Assembly: GCA_028829895.1 (NCBI GenBank)
Contig: CM054179.1
Span: 48,121,891-48,185,890 of the forward strand
From: Sinotaia quadrata
Lineage: Eukaryota > Mollusca > Gastropoda > Architaenioglossa > Viviparidae
Reading direction: 5' to 3'
Length of the DNA: 64,000 bases
The notes beneath the pieces are model-generated. The model made no database searches, had not been told where the DNA came from, and saw nothing but the letters and a program-made list of their open reading frames with translations. Positions 27,481 through 40,039 of this stretch are shown here, piece after piece (position 1 is the first letter of the stretch; every line of letters starts with the position of its first letter). The translations under genes and the position numbers were made by a program.

Positions 27481-27790
27481 GCTACTTTACAATGTTGTGT
27501 TGCACTATTGCAATAATGAAGTGCTGCAGTGTTACAGTATTATGTTTGAATATGTAACTAATGTGACTACTGTACAGTTGAATGTGTAATGGACTCAGGG
27601 AGACTGTAAAGTGTTGAATGCGTAATGGACTGAGAGAGACGTAAAGTGTTGAATGCGTAATGGACTGAGAGAGACGTAAACTGTTGAATGTGTAATTACA
27701 TATATAATGGAATGAGTGGAGACGGTATAACTGATTGTAATTACATACATAGACGGTGTAACTGATTGTAATTACATACACAAACACTCA
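27480..27790. repeat. Degenerate minisatellite, ~36-bp core
   Basis: Copies of gttgaatgcgtaatggactg with gagagacgtaaa repeat at about 36 bp between 27580 and 27700. Two copies of an ggtgtaactgattgtaatta unit follow at 27720-27780. Confidence 0.85.
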
Positions 27791-28074
27791 CACATACACC
27801 CCCACCCACCATACATGCACTTGTACTGGATAAAGAGTTGACAAGACAATTGATTTGTAATTATACACAAAATGATTTAAGACGTTTAGGGATTTTGATA
27901 ATGTAATTTTTGGAAAGAAAGGATTAAGATCGTTATGGATATTGACATGTAAAAAAATATGTTTAGAATGGATTAAGTGTTTTGACATAATTCGAATGTA
28001 ATGACATACTGGTGTGACCTGGAAATTTAAGAGAAATGTTACTGACTCGTCCTCCTTTTTCGTGTTCCAACAAG

Positions 28075-28285
28075 TGCTATCAGCTTAGTCATTCTTCCCT
28101 ACTATTAGTGCAAGTGCTTAGTCATTCTTCCCTACTATTAGTGCAAGTGCTTAGTCATTCTTCCCTACTATTAGTGCAAGGGCTTAGTCATTCTTCCCTA
28201 CTATTAGTACTAGTGCTTAGTCATTCTTCCCTACTATTAGTACTAGTGCTTAGTCATTCTTCCCTACTATTAGTGTTAGTTCCTT
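28075..28285. repeat. 33-bp minisatellite, ~6 copies
   Basis: The unit contains cttagtcattcttccctact and attagtgcaagtg, with a late variant attagtactagtg. Because 33 is a multiple of three, a plus-strand frame encodes an 11-residue tandem peptide (SHSSLLLVQVL). Nothing else supports translation. Confidence 0.97.
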
Positions 28286-28399
28286 CTCTCATGAAACATG
28301 ACTAAGTAGGTGTTCAGTTTTGAAAGAAAGATAAACGAAAGAAAATAAAACAATTGTGTTTCTGTTTTATTCTTCGGTAAAAATGCATATTCATTCTGA

Positions 28400-28400
28400 C

Positions 28401-28449
<49 letters not shown>

Positions 28450-28501
28450 CAGATAGATAGATAGATAGATGGATGGATGGATGGATGGATCGATGGATGG
28501 A
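28400..28501. repeat. (ATAG)n / (GGAT)n microsatellite
   Basis: About 17 ATAG units, with one GACAG interruption near the right end, pass into about seven GGAT units. Confidence 0.97.
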
Positions 28502-28673
28502 GCTAGGGATATAAACTGTTTGAAAGATGGATTAATGGACAGAAAGATGGATATATGAATGTATAAATGAATAAACAAGAGATAACCACTTGACATAAAA
28601 TGAACAACTGCTTTACTTGCCGTTTTAGTTTCCGTCACATTGTTGAAAATAAATAAATAACGTTTTTCCTTGA

Positions 28674-28790
28674 GCAGTCTGACCTTGGCCTAATTCATAC
28701 TCCTTACATCCATGGCATGAGATGCTGAAGCAGTCTGACCTTGGCCTAATTCATACTACTTACATCCATGGCTTGAGATGTTGAAGCAGC
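28674..28790. repeat. 56-bp tandem duplication
   Basis: Two near-identical 56-bp copies start at gcagtctgaccttggcctaa (28674 and 28730), with a partial third start at 28786. Confidence 0.95.
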
Positions 28791-28959
28791 TTTGAAAAAA
28801 CAGTTAACATTTTATAACAGCACCTATTTTTCAATTAATTTAATATTGTTATTAGATATAAAATGTAATAAATAATTGTGTTTGCGACTTCTGCGTAGTT
28901 CAATAATGTGGAAGATGGTTGCTTTTAGTATCGAGCATTCGAATTAGTGTTGGGGTTTA

Positions 28960-29140
28960 GCGATTCCTACAAGTCTTCAACGGTCATTGTCTGAACGGAT
29001 GTGTCGAAGTGACTCTTACAATTCTACTAGGGTCATTGCCTGGATGGATGTTTCCAGACGACTCTTATAGTTCTACTAGAGTACTACGTGTGGGTGGATG
29101 TGCCCAGGTGACTCTTAAAATTCTACGTGTTAATTCTGGT
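28960..29140. repeat. Degenerate ~57-60 bp repeat, 3 copies
   Basis: The shared elements are gactcttacaattctacta, gggtcattg and tggatggatgt. Divergence is considerable. A 25-bp GT tract follows at 29165-29189. Confidence 0.8.
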
Positions 29141-29519
29141 TCATCTAGTGCGTCAAGGTCTTCTGTGTGTGTGTGTGTGTGTGTGTGTCCGAGTCCACCT
29201 TTGCATGCTAACGAGAAATGAAAGCACCGGGATGCTGGAATTACTTCCCTTTGGTTTTATTACCACTTTACATTGGAAACGACGGAGACACTGCATTAAA
29301 TTAATTACATTTACCACACCTCGATTCATTGAGTCTAATTTAAAAGAATGGGTAATTTGCTAAAATTCGTTGATGACTGTAGTACTAAAACACGACTAAA
29401 ATTATTGATACTAAAAGAAAATATTCGAAACCAAAAACAAAACCGAGATACATCAGGTACTGAGTATGGATTAAGAGTCTTTAAAGAAATAAAAACAAAG
29501 CAACATTAAAATATTATCA

Positions 29520-29760
29520 TAAAAACAACAAGACTCCTCATTTAGGGTGGGTGGGTGGAGGATCAGTACACGTGTGCTCACGGCTTTGCGTGCTACGCTC
29601 ACATTCAGTCGATAATATGTTCGGTACGTCATGAAATTATGCGCTGACACATCGCGATGGCGCAACCAATCACATCATTTTATGTAATGGCCAGTTTCGT
29701 GGTTGACTGCATTGGTGCGACCAGATTATACTATTTCTGCTCCGTATGATGGACTCTGGC
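29520..29760. promoter_or_regulatory. GC-richer patch with CCAAT and CRE-like motifs
   Basis: Contains ggtacgtcatg (CRE-like) and gcaaccaatcac (CCAAT-like) within about 60 bp in a locally CpG-containing segment. No TATA element or adjacent coding exon is recognised, so this is only a weak regulatory candidate. Confidence 0.15.
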
Positions 29761-29974
29761 CAGTTTCTAATCTTTGGTTAGTCTATGAAATGAAAGGACT
29801 TTAAAAATGGCATTCATAAATATTTTTATTAGATTAGATTATTAGGTTATTATTATGATGATAATGACTATTATTATTGAGAATTACACATTAAAGATAC
29901 AGAATCTCCCTCTTATCTGTCCTCCATAAACTTTACTGTAGAAGTCTATTAATTTACAAAATAAATGAAAGTTG

Positions 29975-30115
29975 AAGGCGGTCACTTTTGTACACTTTAT
30001 AGAAGGATGTTAAAGTTGTGATAAAGGTCAATTTTGTTCACTTTATAGAGGGATGTTAAAGTTGTGATAAAGGTCACTTTTGTTCACTTTATTGAGGTAT
30101 GTTAAAGTTTTGATA
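29975..30115. repeat. Short minisatellite, ~46-bp unit, 3 copies
   Basis: Copies contain ggtcacttttgttcacttta and gatgttaaagttgtgataa. Confidence 0.92.
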
Positions 30116-31334
30116 ACATTTCTTTCTGATCACTTCTCGGTTCGTTGATCTCGAAGCAGAAGCTCACGATTCTTGCCAGAATGGTGCCACCGGCTGTGAA
30201 ATGGAGCGTGAAACGAGGCCATACTTGTAGCTTCACGCATGTTCATACACAGCCAAGTGTGTTTGTTAGCTATCATTTATTCTGCGCGAAATATATATGT
30301 AAGTACTTGAGGCGTGAATAGTGAGGAATTCATGCCATTTGTGACGAAAGTGAATATGTACGATGTATTTACAATACACACATATATATTAGCATGAACT
30401 CACGCGCGCGCACATTCACAGGAAAGAAAATTGACTGAGTAAATAATAAAATGACTGACTTTTGACCTATTGAATGAATGACAGTTTCATGAAAATAAAA
30501 ACTTGATTGACTGACTGATTTTTGATTGCGTCAATGGAAGACAAATGTTTAATGCAGAATGTTTTCTTTCCCTTCTCCTATCCACCCTATTCGTTTTTCA
30601 ATATTAATATTTGCTTGAAGCAATTGCATGTCCGTGTTATTAATGGTATATTTTCTCCCCTCGTCACCTCTCGCAAACATGAATGAAAGTCACACGCGTG
30701 TTGCTAGTTGTAAAGGAGAAACGTGCAGTGTTAAAATGGTAGCGTTATAAATTGCAGAAACTATGCGTCTGTACTCAGCTGTTTACGAAAGGCTTTGCTC
30801 GACGATCGCGTGATGGTGTTTGAGACGCGACAAGACGCTTTGTGGCCAGGAGCTGGAGGTTTCCAGTCTTATCGTGGCCATTGTCGGTAGCAACGCTCTC
30901 AGATTTTGCTTTCTTTTGTGAGAGAACATCGCCATAGATAAGGCGATTGTAAGGGGAGATTACTGGTGTCTTACGTAGCACGCAAACCGTATCCATGGTT
31001 GATAATTATATTCCATTTAATATTTTTGTCTGTTTTATTTGAGGATCGTTATTTGTTGGTTTGGTGTTTTTGGTTTTGTTCGGTTTGCGGATGTTTGCTT
31101 GTAATTTATTTATCTTTATGTCTCTCAATATTCAAAATTTATATCTATGTGTTAAGAAATATTTGTGCGACTTCATCAGGAATTAACTAGAATTTATAAA
31201 CACTATTTACAAATATGTAAACTGACATATTAACATTATTAATTATGAATGCCATAAAGCTTTCTGGTAGTTTAGTAAAAGCGTCGTTTCGTGTCTGTGT
31301 CCTTGAGAATAAAAGAATTTACCCATCGTTCTCT
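30116..31334. other. Unique sequence; unrecognised 73-codon frame
   Basis: A minus-strand frame at 30775-30996 has protein-like, hydrophilic composition with a balanced base content (residues such as LQLLATKRLVASQTPSRDRR). I recognise no family and see no clear splice sites, so it is mentioned as a possible exon only. The rest of the stretch has no array or RNA gene. Confidence 0.2.
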
Positions 31335-31460
31335 TCGATAATTCTAGTCTAATATTGCATTTTGCCGATAATTCTAGTCTAATATTGCATTTTGCCGATA
31401 ATTCTAGTCTAATATTGCATTTTGCCGATAATTCTAGTCTAATATTGCATTTTGCCGATC
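31335..31460. repeat. 30-bp minisatellite, 4 copies
   Basis: Nearly exact copies of aatattgcattttgccgata plus attctagtct. The in-frame 10-residue peptide repeat is incidental. Confidence 0.97.
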
Positions 31461-31716
31461 CGTTCGGAGTTAGTCGCCAGCGTTTCCTTCGATCAACTGA
31501 CTGCTACCTATCTCAGTCATGGCTTTTATTCATTTATTTTATTCAATCTTTGCAGAACTGGAATAAATTTTGATAGAAATTGACTGTCTAGCTGCCGAAC
31601 TAATATAACAATTATTTTGTGAGATTGTATTAGAGACTTGGTTCACTGACTTACACGTTTAACAATTTACGTAAATTCCGAACGATTCTTCTAACCATCC
31701 ACCTCGTCTTATCTCT

Positions 31717-32655
31717 TTCTGCCTCTTACTTTGGTTTAAAGAAATGTGACAGTGACAGACATATCGACTTAATTCTGCCCTTACTTTGGTTTAAAGAAAT
31801 GTGACAGTGACAGACATATCGACTTAATTCTGCCCTTACTTTGGTTTAAAGAAATGTGACAGTGATAGACGTATCGACTTAATTCTGCCCTTACTTTGGT
31901 TTAAAGAAATGTGACAGTGACAGACATATCGACTTAATTCTGCCCTTACTTTGGTTTAAAGAAATGTGACAGTGATAGACGTATCGACTTAATTCTGCCC
32001 TTACTTTGGTTTAAAGAAATGTGACAGTGACAGACATATCGACTTAATTCTGCCCTTACTTTGGTTTAAAGAAATGTGACAGTGACAGACACATCGACTT
32101 AATTCTGCCCTTACTTTGGTTTAAAGAAATGTGACAGTGACAGACACATCGACTTAATTCTGCCCTTACTTTGGTTTAAAGAAATGTGACAGTGACAGAC
32201 ATATCGACTTAATTCTGCCCTTACTTTGGTTTAAAGAAATGTGACAGTGACAGACATATCGACTTAATTCTGCCCTTACTTTGGTTTAAAGAAATGTAAC
32301 AGTGACAGACATATCGACTTAATTCTGCCCTTACTTTGGTTTAAAGAAATGTGACAGTGACAGACACATCGACTTAATTCTGCCCTTACTTTGGTTTAAA
32401 GAAATGTGACAGTGACAGACATATCGACTTAATTCTGCCCTTACTTTGGTCTAAAGAAATGTGACAGTGACAGACATATCGACTTAATTCTGCCCTTACT
32501 TTGGTTTAAAGATGTGACAGTGACAGACACATCGACTTAATTCTGCCCTTACTTTGGTTTAAAGAAATGTGACAGTGACAGACATATCGACTTAATTCTG
32601 CCCTTACTTTGGTTTAAAGATGTGACAGTGACAGACACATCGACTTAATTCTCGC
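31717..32655. repeat. Homogeneous 55-bp satellite, ~17 copies
   Basis: Units contain cttactttggtttaaagaaa, tgtgacagtgacagacatat and cgacttaattctgccc and are almost identical. Three variant types occur at one site (gacatatcg, gacacatcg, gatagacgtatcg). The gatagacgtatcg type alternates with the common type in units 3-5. Two shortened units lacking aaat flank a normal unit at the right end. The pattern points to recent spread of multi-unit blocks. Confidence 0.98.
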
Positions 32656-32865
32656 TGTTGATGGTTTAGTTATTGTTTTGTTGATATGGTATCCGTGAAA
32701 GGTGCAGATAAATGTAACACTATTTTACTGAGTATCTGGCTGATACATGCGCATGCTATATAGCCTATAAGTGTTTCTATGGTTTCCTGATAGTTAATCA
32801 GTCGACTGAATATTCAGGCATTGAATCAGTCAATCATCAATCAATTAATTAGTCAGTCAAAACCT

Positions 32866-32868
<3 letters not shown>

Positions 32869-32899
<31 letters not shown>

Positions 32900-32918
32900 T
32901 CGTATCCCCTTCACATAT

Positions 32919-32956
<38 letters not shown>

Positions 32957-32982
32957 ACACACACACACACACACATACACAC
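32869..32982. repeat. Three (CA)n blocks
   Basis: CA runs at about 32869-32896, 32922-32951 and 32953-32981 are separated by short unique sequence. The 26-bp interruption contains tcacatatattcacacaca. Confidence 0.97.
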
Positions 32983-33269
32983 CCTTTTTCATAATTGATG
33001 CCCGAGGCTTGTCGCGGGTGAATGTTGACAATACTGAGCTGGACTGCGATAATCAATTGCAGTAAAATGAACAAGCGTTTTTGTTTCCAAAGCTCTTTCA
33101 ACTGTTTATTAACTGTTAGCATATTTTAAAGAAAAAAATAACTGTGCACTTAAAAATAAAACCTTTTCGGTAAGAATTGTTTCTAACAGCCTTATCGTTC
33201 AAGTCGGTTGCCTGAGGTCCTCACTACCAAAGCTTGACAATTCGATATATGATAATCATTTCTTTTATT

Positions 33270-33560
33270 TCACGTGGCCTCTGTACGCGTTTGGATTCGT
33301 ATTGCTGTTTGCAAACTCGACAATGTTTTAGTTTGTGAACGGCCGAGGGCGCCGGCGGCTTTCAAGCTGCACAGCGCGTTGCCATTGGTCGGCCTGAGCT
33401 GTTGAACAGTGTGTATGCTGGTCGAAAACTAAAGGTGTTTAGAGATCAATAACACGCGAGCATCGCGGCTTTCCGAGCGCTCGTGTCGAGGCCAGCTCGT
33501 CTGCTCACATGTACCTACCAGCTCAGGTGTGAGCGGAATAGAAAATTAGAATACCTTAAA
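33270..33560. promoter_or_regulatory. CpG-rich island with inverted CCAAT box
   Basis: This is the most CpG-dense segment of the window, with ggccgagggcgccggcggct at 33342. The inverted CCAAT motif gccattggtcgg follows near 33381. Further CpG-rich sequence extends to about 33500, and a donor-like caggtgtgag has its GT at 33527. A promoter with a short non-coding first exon is a reasonable reading, but no transcript or downstream exon can be linked from the sequence. Confidence 0.3.
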
Positions 33561-33894
33561 CTTTCGAGTCTTGCTCAGGCAGTTTTTCTCCTTCCATTCC
33601 CTCACCACCCACCCACCCACACCACTCTTCTGATCATGAATACTGACACGTCAGAAATAAAATCTGAGAACAAACTTCAGTGGAAGCATCTATTTCTTTC
33701 GCTGCAGATTAATTTATTATAGACACTGAGCGATTTGAGTGTAGAAAGAAAAGGTCTGTTAGTAGTTGAACTATTTACGCAGTGACGCATTCCACTAAGG
33801 AGAGCAGCGAAATCTGCCTCTGAAGGTTTAACTAATATTCCTGCAGATTGTGTTCTTTCTAACGTACTCCACTCACTTTGTATAAATGTTAGGA

Positions 33895-34140
33895 CGTACA
33901 CACCGCCCTAACTTTGTATAAATTATTTGACTTACATACCGCCCTAACTTTGTATAAATTATTTGACGTACATACCGCCCTAACTTTGTATAAATTATTT
34001 GACGTACATATCGCCCTAACTTTGTATATAAATTATTTGACGTGCATACCGCCCTAACTTTGTATAAATTATTTGACGTACATACCGCCCTAACTTTGTA
34101 TATAAATTATTTGACGTGCATACCGCCCTAACTTTGTATA
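33895..34140. repeat. 36-bp minisatellite, ~6-7 copies
   Basis: Units of ccgccctaactttgtataaa plus ttatttgacgtacata. Some copies carry an extra ta, making 38 bp. Confidence 0.96.
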
Positions 34141-34580
34141 CACACTATAAATCTCTTCCTAAACTATAGTCTGGACACACTGTAACATTCTCTTTATAAA
34201 CTATAGTTTGTAGTTTTGCACATTCCATCTGTATAGCAATAGAATTTTGTAACTTGACCTTGGTAAAACCTAATTTTTTTCAACAGCCAGAAGAACACCG
34301 TCTCTGTGTACATTCAGACTAGTATATGCTTCTCTTTGTTAAGACAGATTTAGAATAAGTCACCTATCATTCTCTTTAATCATCGCCACCACATCATCTT
34401 TATTATTTTTAGTAGTAGTAGTAACTTTGCATTTTACTGTAATTTGTGTACTACGATATATGTGTATTATGATATATTATGGTTGCAACTTGGGTATGTG
34501 CCAGATATTTTAGAAGTATTTCTGGAAATTATATTTTTCAGACATGATTGTGAACTGTTTTGTGTACGTGATCAAGTACA
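34141..34580. other. AT-rich sequence, nothing recognised
   Basis: Short degenerate copies of an actatagtttg theme near 34140-34215 and a tagtagtag run near 34412 are the only structure seen. Confidence 0.5.
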
Positions 34581-34850
34581 TTTGTACTAAGCAACGTGCA
34601 TATATACTAAACTACTAAAGTATACTTGCACTAAACTACTTGTGCACTTGCTCAAACTTGTACTAAAATACGTGTGTACCTGCTCAAGTACATTTGCACT
34701 AAAGCATGTTTGTATGCGTTCAAGTACACGTGCACTTAAACTTGTATGTACGTGCTCAATAACTTGCACTAAAGTACATGCAGTACGGGCTCAAGTATAT
34801 TTGCACTAAACTATGTATATAATTGCTAATGTATATTTGCACACTAGATA
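34581..34850. repeat. Degenerate minisatellite, ~38-42 bp
   Basis: Loose copies of a theme with gctcaagtacatttgcacta and aaactacttgtgta. Copies are diverged in sequence and length. Confidence 0.85.
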
Positions 34851-36111
34851 CACATAATACATCATATGTACAGTAGTAAATTTTCTATAATTTGGAAATG
34901 TTAATTTTGGGAGAAAAAAGGCAAAATTCTTAGAAGTAAGTTAAATGCAAAATTTCTGTTTGTAAATGAATTGACGTGAATCCCTTTGTAGTGCAAATGC
35001 ATCTTATATACATAAGTATTTTTAAGTTTATTTATTTTAAATGGTCTTACTATTTTAAAATTATTTATGTGTTCCCGCATGTTCTTTCTTTTCATCATTG
35101 TTCTTTCACTCCCTTTTTTCTATTTCTTTCTCTTAAATGGCCATGTATCGTGACAGTACAATTTCTCTCTCTCTCCTTTTTCTCTCGCATTTTTTTTCGT
35201 GGTTTTGTATCATTATAGCCACAGTTCTCGAACAAAAGAACGTGATATTTCACAACACTTGTGCGTGTTTTTATGCGGTTTGAGGTGTAGTGATATTTTC
35301 CTCTTTGCCCGAACAAAGAGATCCAGAAAGTAGAATCGATTACAGAGCACATTATTTACGATATTATGACGTAACTGTTTTATTTTTCTTCTTTTTATTA
35401 GGCAAGTGTGGTGGCGTACATCCTATCTTAAAAGCAGACACTGAATCGTAGGCCGACTATCGATTGTCACTATTTTTTGCCCGAACTGAGAACCGATCGC
35501 TTTAGAGTTTCTTCTAGAAAGATCCCTTTGGCAGAGGTCAAGGTTTGTCTCTGCAGTAATTAGTTTGTTCAAATTACTTTGTCGACTTGAAGATGAATGG
35601 TTTCTGTGGCGCTTTGGGCTCTTTGGGGGTTAGAGGCGGGTAACCGGAAACCTGTCTCATTCCATTGTGATGAATGAACAGAATATAAGAGAATGGATTG
35701 TAGAAAGCAGATGATCTTGAATCTCTGAGTATAAATGGATTGTGTTGTGCGCTCGAGTATACCTTTAAGCATCTAGTGCATTCGTACCTGTCTCCAGATT
35801 TCAGTTTTTGAAGACGCTTGTGTTATGAATTCATGCATACACTCGGGTACATTCACACAGATAGAAGCGCCAACTGAGTCCATCAAAATGAGACTCGTTT
35901 CTTGCCTTCAGCTAAGGAATATATCTTGGAGGAGCTGGAACGATAATGCATATGGCTTGAAGTCTCTAGAGTGTACTTCGAAGTTCTGGAAAGTTTTGTA
36001 CATTTTCGCATTTCTTCGCCTTCTCTTTTTTAGGTCCCCCCTCCTTCACTTTTTTCAAAACTCTTATTCACTAGTTCTCTTCGGCTTTCTATTCGTCCTC
36101 TCTGCTCTTCA
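34851..36111. other. Unique sequence, no gene supported
   Basis: Frames of 60-85 codons on both strands lack domains. The segment 35400-36000 is somewhat richer in G+C. A 167-codon plus frame (35825-36328) is extended artificially by the adjacent TATC tract; its first ~90 codons match nothing I know. Confidence 0.45.
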
Positions 36112-36306
<195 letters not shown>

Positions 36307-36599
36307 TTGCTACTTATTTCAGTCTTGACTTTATTGTTGGGTATATCATTGTATTAATGACAAATAAGCAGTTTTAGAAAATTTCAAATAGTATGAATAT
36401 GAATCTAATATTCATTTTGAAATTCAAACACCTAATTTTTCGTGTTCTTTCATTGTGGAAATGGAGTTTTCCAGAAATTAACACACACATAAACACACAC
36501 GCACGCAAATAAGGACTCGCACATACATTCCACACGAGCACATACATCTCTGTTTCGTTCAAAACACACCAGTCCAAGCATCGTCAGGATCACCGTGAG

Positions 36600-36900
36600 A
36601 GGTAACTATTATACTCGTTATCTCCCTTGAGAAGTTCGGCGTCTATAGGTAGTCTGCCTTGTACCTGAGAGATCTGGTATAGAAATCGGATGGGTATTGT
36701 ATCTTTGCAGCATTATACAGCTGTCTGGCACCTCTCTAAAAAAATATCTTCGGCTCGTTTCATGCTCATTGACAACGAAATGCAGGTCATTTGTCTCGCA
36801 TTTCTCCCGCCATCACCTGATTACCGCTCTGCCTGGGATGTGTTTTGCACGTGTATTTAGCGCTGGTGCTCGTCAGCTGCAGGTGTGACAGTTGGAGTAT
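36600..36900. other. Balanced-composition island, possible regulatory or exon
   Basis: Contains E-box-like cacctg and cagctgcaggtgtga, with a donor-like caggtgtg at about 36880. A 63-codon plus frame (36697-36888) ends at the same place. No domain is recognised. Confidence 0.2.
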
Positions 36901-37514
36901 GCTTTCAGTGTGTTTGTTTGTGTGAACTGTATAATTAGCGTGAGTTAGTTTGTGTAAGAAAAATTGCGAGTTTGCGTGTAAGCTGCGTGGTTTTTTTAAA
37001 GTTAATTTTGTGTTTATGTACGATCAACGGGTTAATGTGTGAGACTTTTTCTTCCTGAAATATTTAATTATGGTAATGTGTTTGGGGTGTATGTTGGTTG
37101 TGGAGATGTTGCGTGTAGTTATGTTGTGTGTGGAGAAGTTGTGAGTGAATGTTGATTTTTGGTATTGATTTTTTCTAGTTATTGTTTAATGCATTTAAAG
37201 AAAAGTCGATTGAACAGGGAAGAATGTGTATATGTGTGCGTTTGTGTGCGTGTTTGTATGTATATGTGGTATGTACATAAAATAAATGTTACATTTATGT
37301 GTCATTTAGTATATTTATCATAGTGTTTCAGACGGATTTAATTTCAATGTTTCGTAATGCGAGCAACTATTGAATATTTTGCGTTATGATTAAATCTAAT
37401 TAAGAGTAGCACTACTGCCATGATCCCACTAAAACAAAAAAATGTTTTACAAATAATTTAATAAATATCACTTCTGCATTATTTTGTCATTAGCCTTGGA
37501 AAACTCTATTTTCA
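36901..37514. other. TG-biased and AT-rich sequence, no gene seen
   Basis: The stretch is dominated by degenerate tgtgtgagt-type sequence to about 37280, then AT-rich unique sequence. Confidence 0.5.
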
Positions 37515-37855
37515 GGTGGACTTGATTATTTAGTGCTATATTCTGATAATTACTGCCTATTGAAAAGGACATTGATTTGATGTATAGTGCTATAGTCTGA
37601 TAATTACTGCCTATTGAAAAGGACATTGATTTAATGTATAGTGCTATAGTCTGATAATTACTGCCTATTGAAAAGGACATTGATTTGATGTATAGTGCTA
37701 TAGTCTGATAATTACTGCCTATTGAAAAGGACATTGATTTGATGTATAGTGCTATAGTCTGATAATTACTGCCTATTGAAAAGGACATTGATTTGATGTA
37801 TAGTGCTATAGTCTGATAATTACTGCCTATTGAAAAGGACATTGATTTGATGTAT
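37515..37855. repeat. 54-bp minisatellite, ~6 copies
   Basis: Nearly identical units contain tagtgctatagtctgataat and tactgcctattgaaaaggac. The period is a multiple of three, so the minus strand encodes an 18-residue tandem peptide (with MSFSIGSNYQTIALYIKS). This is considered incidental. Confidence 0.97.
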
Positions 37856-37879
37856 ATATTCGATGTTTGTAAGCTGGAA

Positions 37880-40039
37880 ATGTTTAAGAGTGGGTTTGTA
37901 GATGCTATTAATAATAAATAATAATAAAATATTTAAAAGCAGGTCTCCAACGATTAGTAATATGAAAATATTTAAGACTAGGTCTCTAAAACTTAGTAAT
38001 AATAGTAACATATTTAACAGTATGGCCACTGCATATTATTATTAATAACAAAATATTTAAGGGTAGGTCTCTAAAACTTAGTAATAATAGTAACATATTT
38101 AACAGTATGGCCACTGCATATTATTATTAATAACAAAATATTTAAGGGTAGGTCTCTACATATTAGTAATAACAGCAAAAGATTTAAGAGCTGTCCTATA
38201 AAAGTTAATAATAATAACAATATATTTAAGAGAAGGTCTATACATGTTAGTAATATTAACAAAATATTTAAGAATAGGTCTATACATATTAGTAATAATA
38301 ACAAAATGTTAAAAGTAGTTCTTTACATGTTAGTAAAAATAAGAAAATTTTTAACAGTAGGGGCCACTGCATATTAATATTAATAACAAAATATTTAAGA
38401 GTAAGTCTCTTCATGTTAGTAATAATGGCAAAATATTTAAGAGTACATCTCTATATGTGAGCAATAAAAGCAAAATATTTAATAGGAGGTCTCTACATGT
38501 AATTAATAATAGGAAAATATTTAGTGTAACTCGCAATATGTTAGTAATAACAAAATATTTAAGAGTGGGTCTCTACATTTTAGTAATAATAGCAAAATAT
38601 TTAGGAGTAGGTCTGTACTTATTAAAAATAGCAAAATATTTAAGGATAAATCTCTAGATTTTAGACAAATTTGCAAAATATTTAATAGCAAGTCTGTACA
38701 CTTTAATATTAAGAAGAAAATATTTAAGAATGGGTCTCTGCATATTAGTAATAATAGCACAATATTTAAGAATGTGTGTCTACACATATTAATAATAAAT
38801 ATTTTAGAGTAGGTCTCTAGATGTGACTAATAATAGCAATATATTCAAGAGTAGGTCTCTACATATTAGTAATAATAACAAAATATTCAAGAGTAGGTCT
38901 CTACATATTAGTAATAATAACAAAATATTCAAGAGTAGGTCTCTACATATTAGTAATAATAACAAAATATTCAAGAGTAGGTCTCTACATATTAGTAATA
39001 ATAACAAAATATTCAAGATTAGGTCTCTACATATTAGTAATAATTGCAAAATATTTAAGTGTACATCACTGCATATGAGTAATTATAGCAAAATATTTAA
39101 TTGGGTTTCTCTACATGTTATTAATAATAACAAAATATTTAATTGGAGTTCTCTACATGTTATTAATAATAACAAAATATTTAATTGGAGTTCTCTACAT
39201 GTGAGTAATTATAGCAAAATATTTAATTAAAGTTCTCTACATGTTAAATAATAATAAGAGTAGGTCGCAGTATGTTAGTAATGATAGTAAAACACTTACG
39301 AGTAGGTATATACATATTATTAATAATAGGAAAATATTTAAAAACATAAATCACCACATATTATAAAAATCAGCAAATATTTTATCGCGGGTATTTAATT
39401 ATTAGAAATAATAGAAAAATATTTAATGTTTAGTGTTCTCTAAAAGTTAATATTAATAATAACATATTTAAGAATGGGTGTCTACATATTAGTAGTAACA
39501 ACAGCAAAATATTTAAGAGTATGTCTCTACATATTAGTAATAGTAACAAAATATTTAAGAGTAATTATTTACATATTAATAGTGATAGCTAAATATGTAG
39601 GTCTCAACATTTTATTAATAATACAAAGATATTTAAGAGTAGCTCCCAATATGTTAGTAATAACAAAATATTTAAGAATGGGTTTGTACATTTTAGTAAT
39701 AATAGGAAAATATTTATGGGTAAATCTCCAGGTTTTAGTAAAAATTTAAAAATATTTAAGAGCAAGTTTGTATACTTTAATAGTAAGAACAAAATATTTA
39801 AGAGTAGGTCTCCGATGTGAGTAATAATAGCAGAATATTTAAGAGTAGGTCTCTAGATGTGAGTAATAATAGCAAAATATTTAAGAGTAGGTCTCTAGAT
39901 GTGAGTAATAATAGCAAAATAACAAGAATCTCTACATATTAGTAATTATAGCAAAAATATTTAAGAGTATATCTCTATAATTGAGTAATAATAGAAAAAT
40001 ATTTAATAGGATGTTTACATTTTATTAATAATAAATATA
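37880..40039. repeat. 42-bp AT-rich array, left part
   Basis: About 50 copies of aataataacaaaatatttaa plus gagtaggtctctacatatta. Copies at about 38835-39030 are almost identical; the others are diverged. The palindromic aaatattt core recurs in each unit. The alternating Leu/Ile-rich minus frames and Ser/Lys/Asn plus frames are by-products. Confidence 0.95.

Noticed and set aside
28036..28305. Tandem-peptide frame (11-residue repeat), and similar frames at 31355, 37468 and 50366
   Set aside because: Each comes from a minisatellite whose period is a multiple of three. Neighbouring arrays with other periods lack such frames, so no coding selection is implied.
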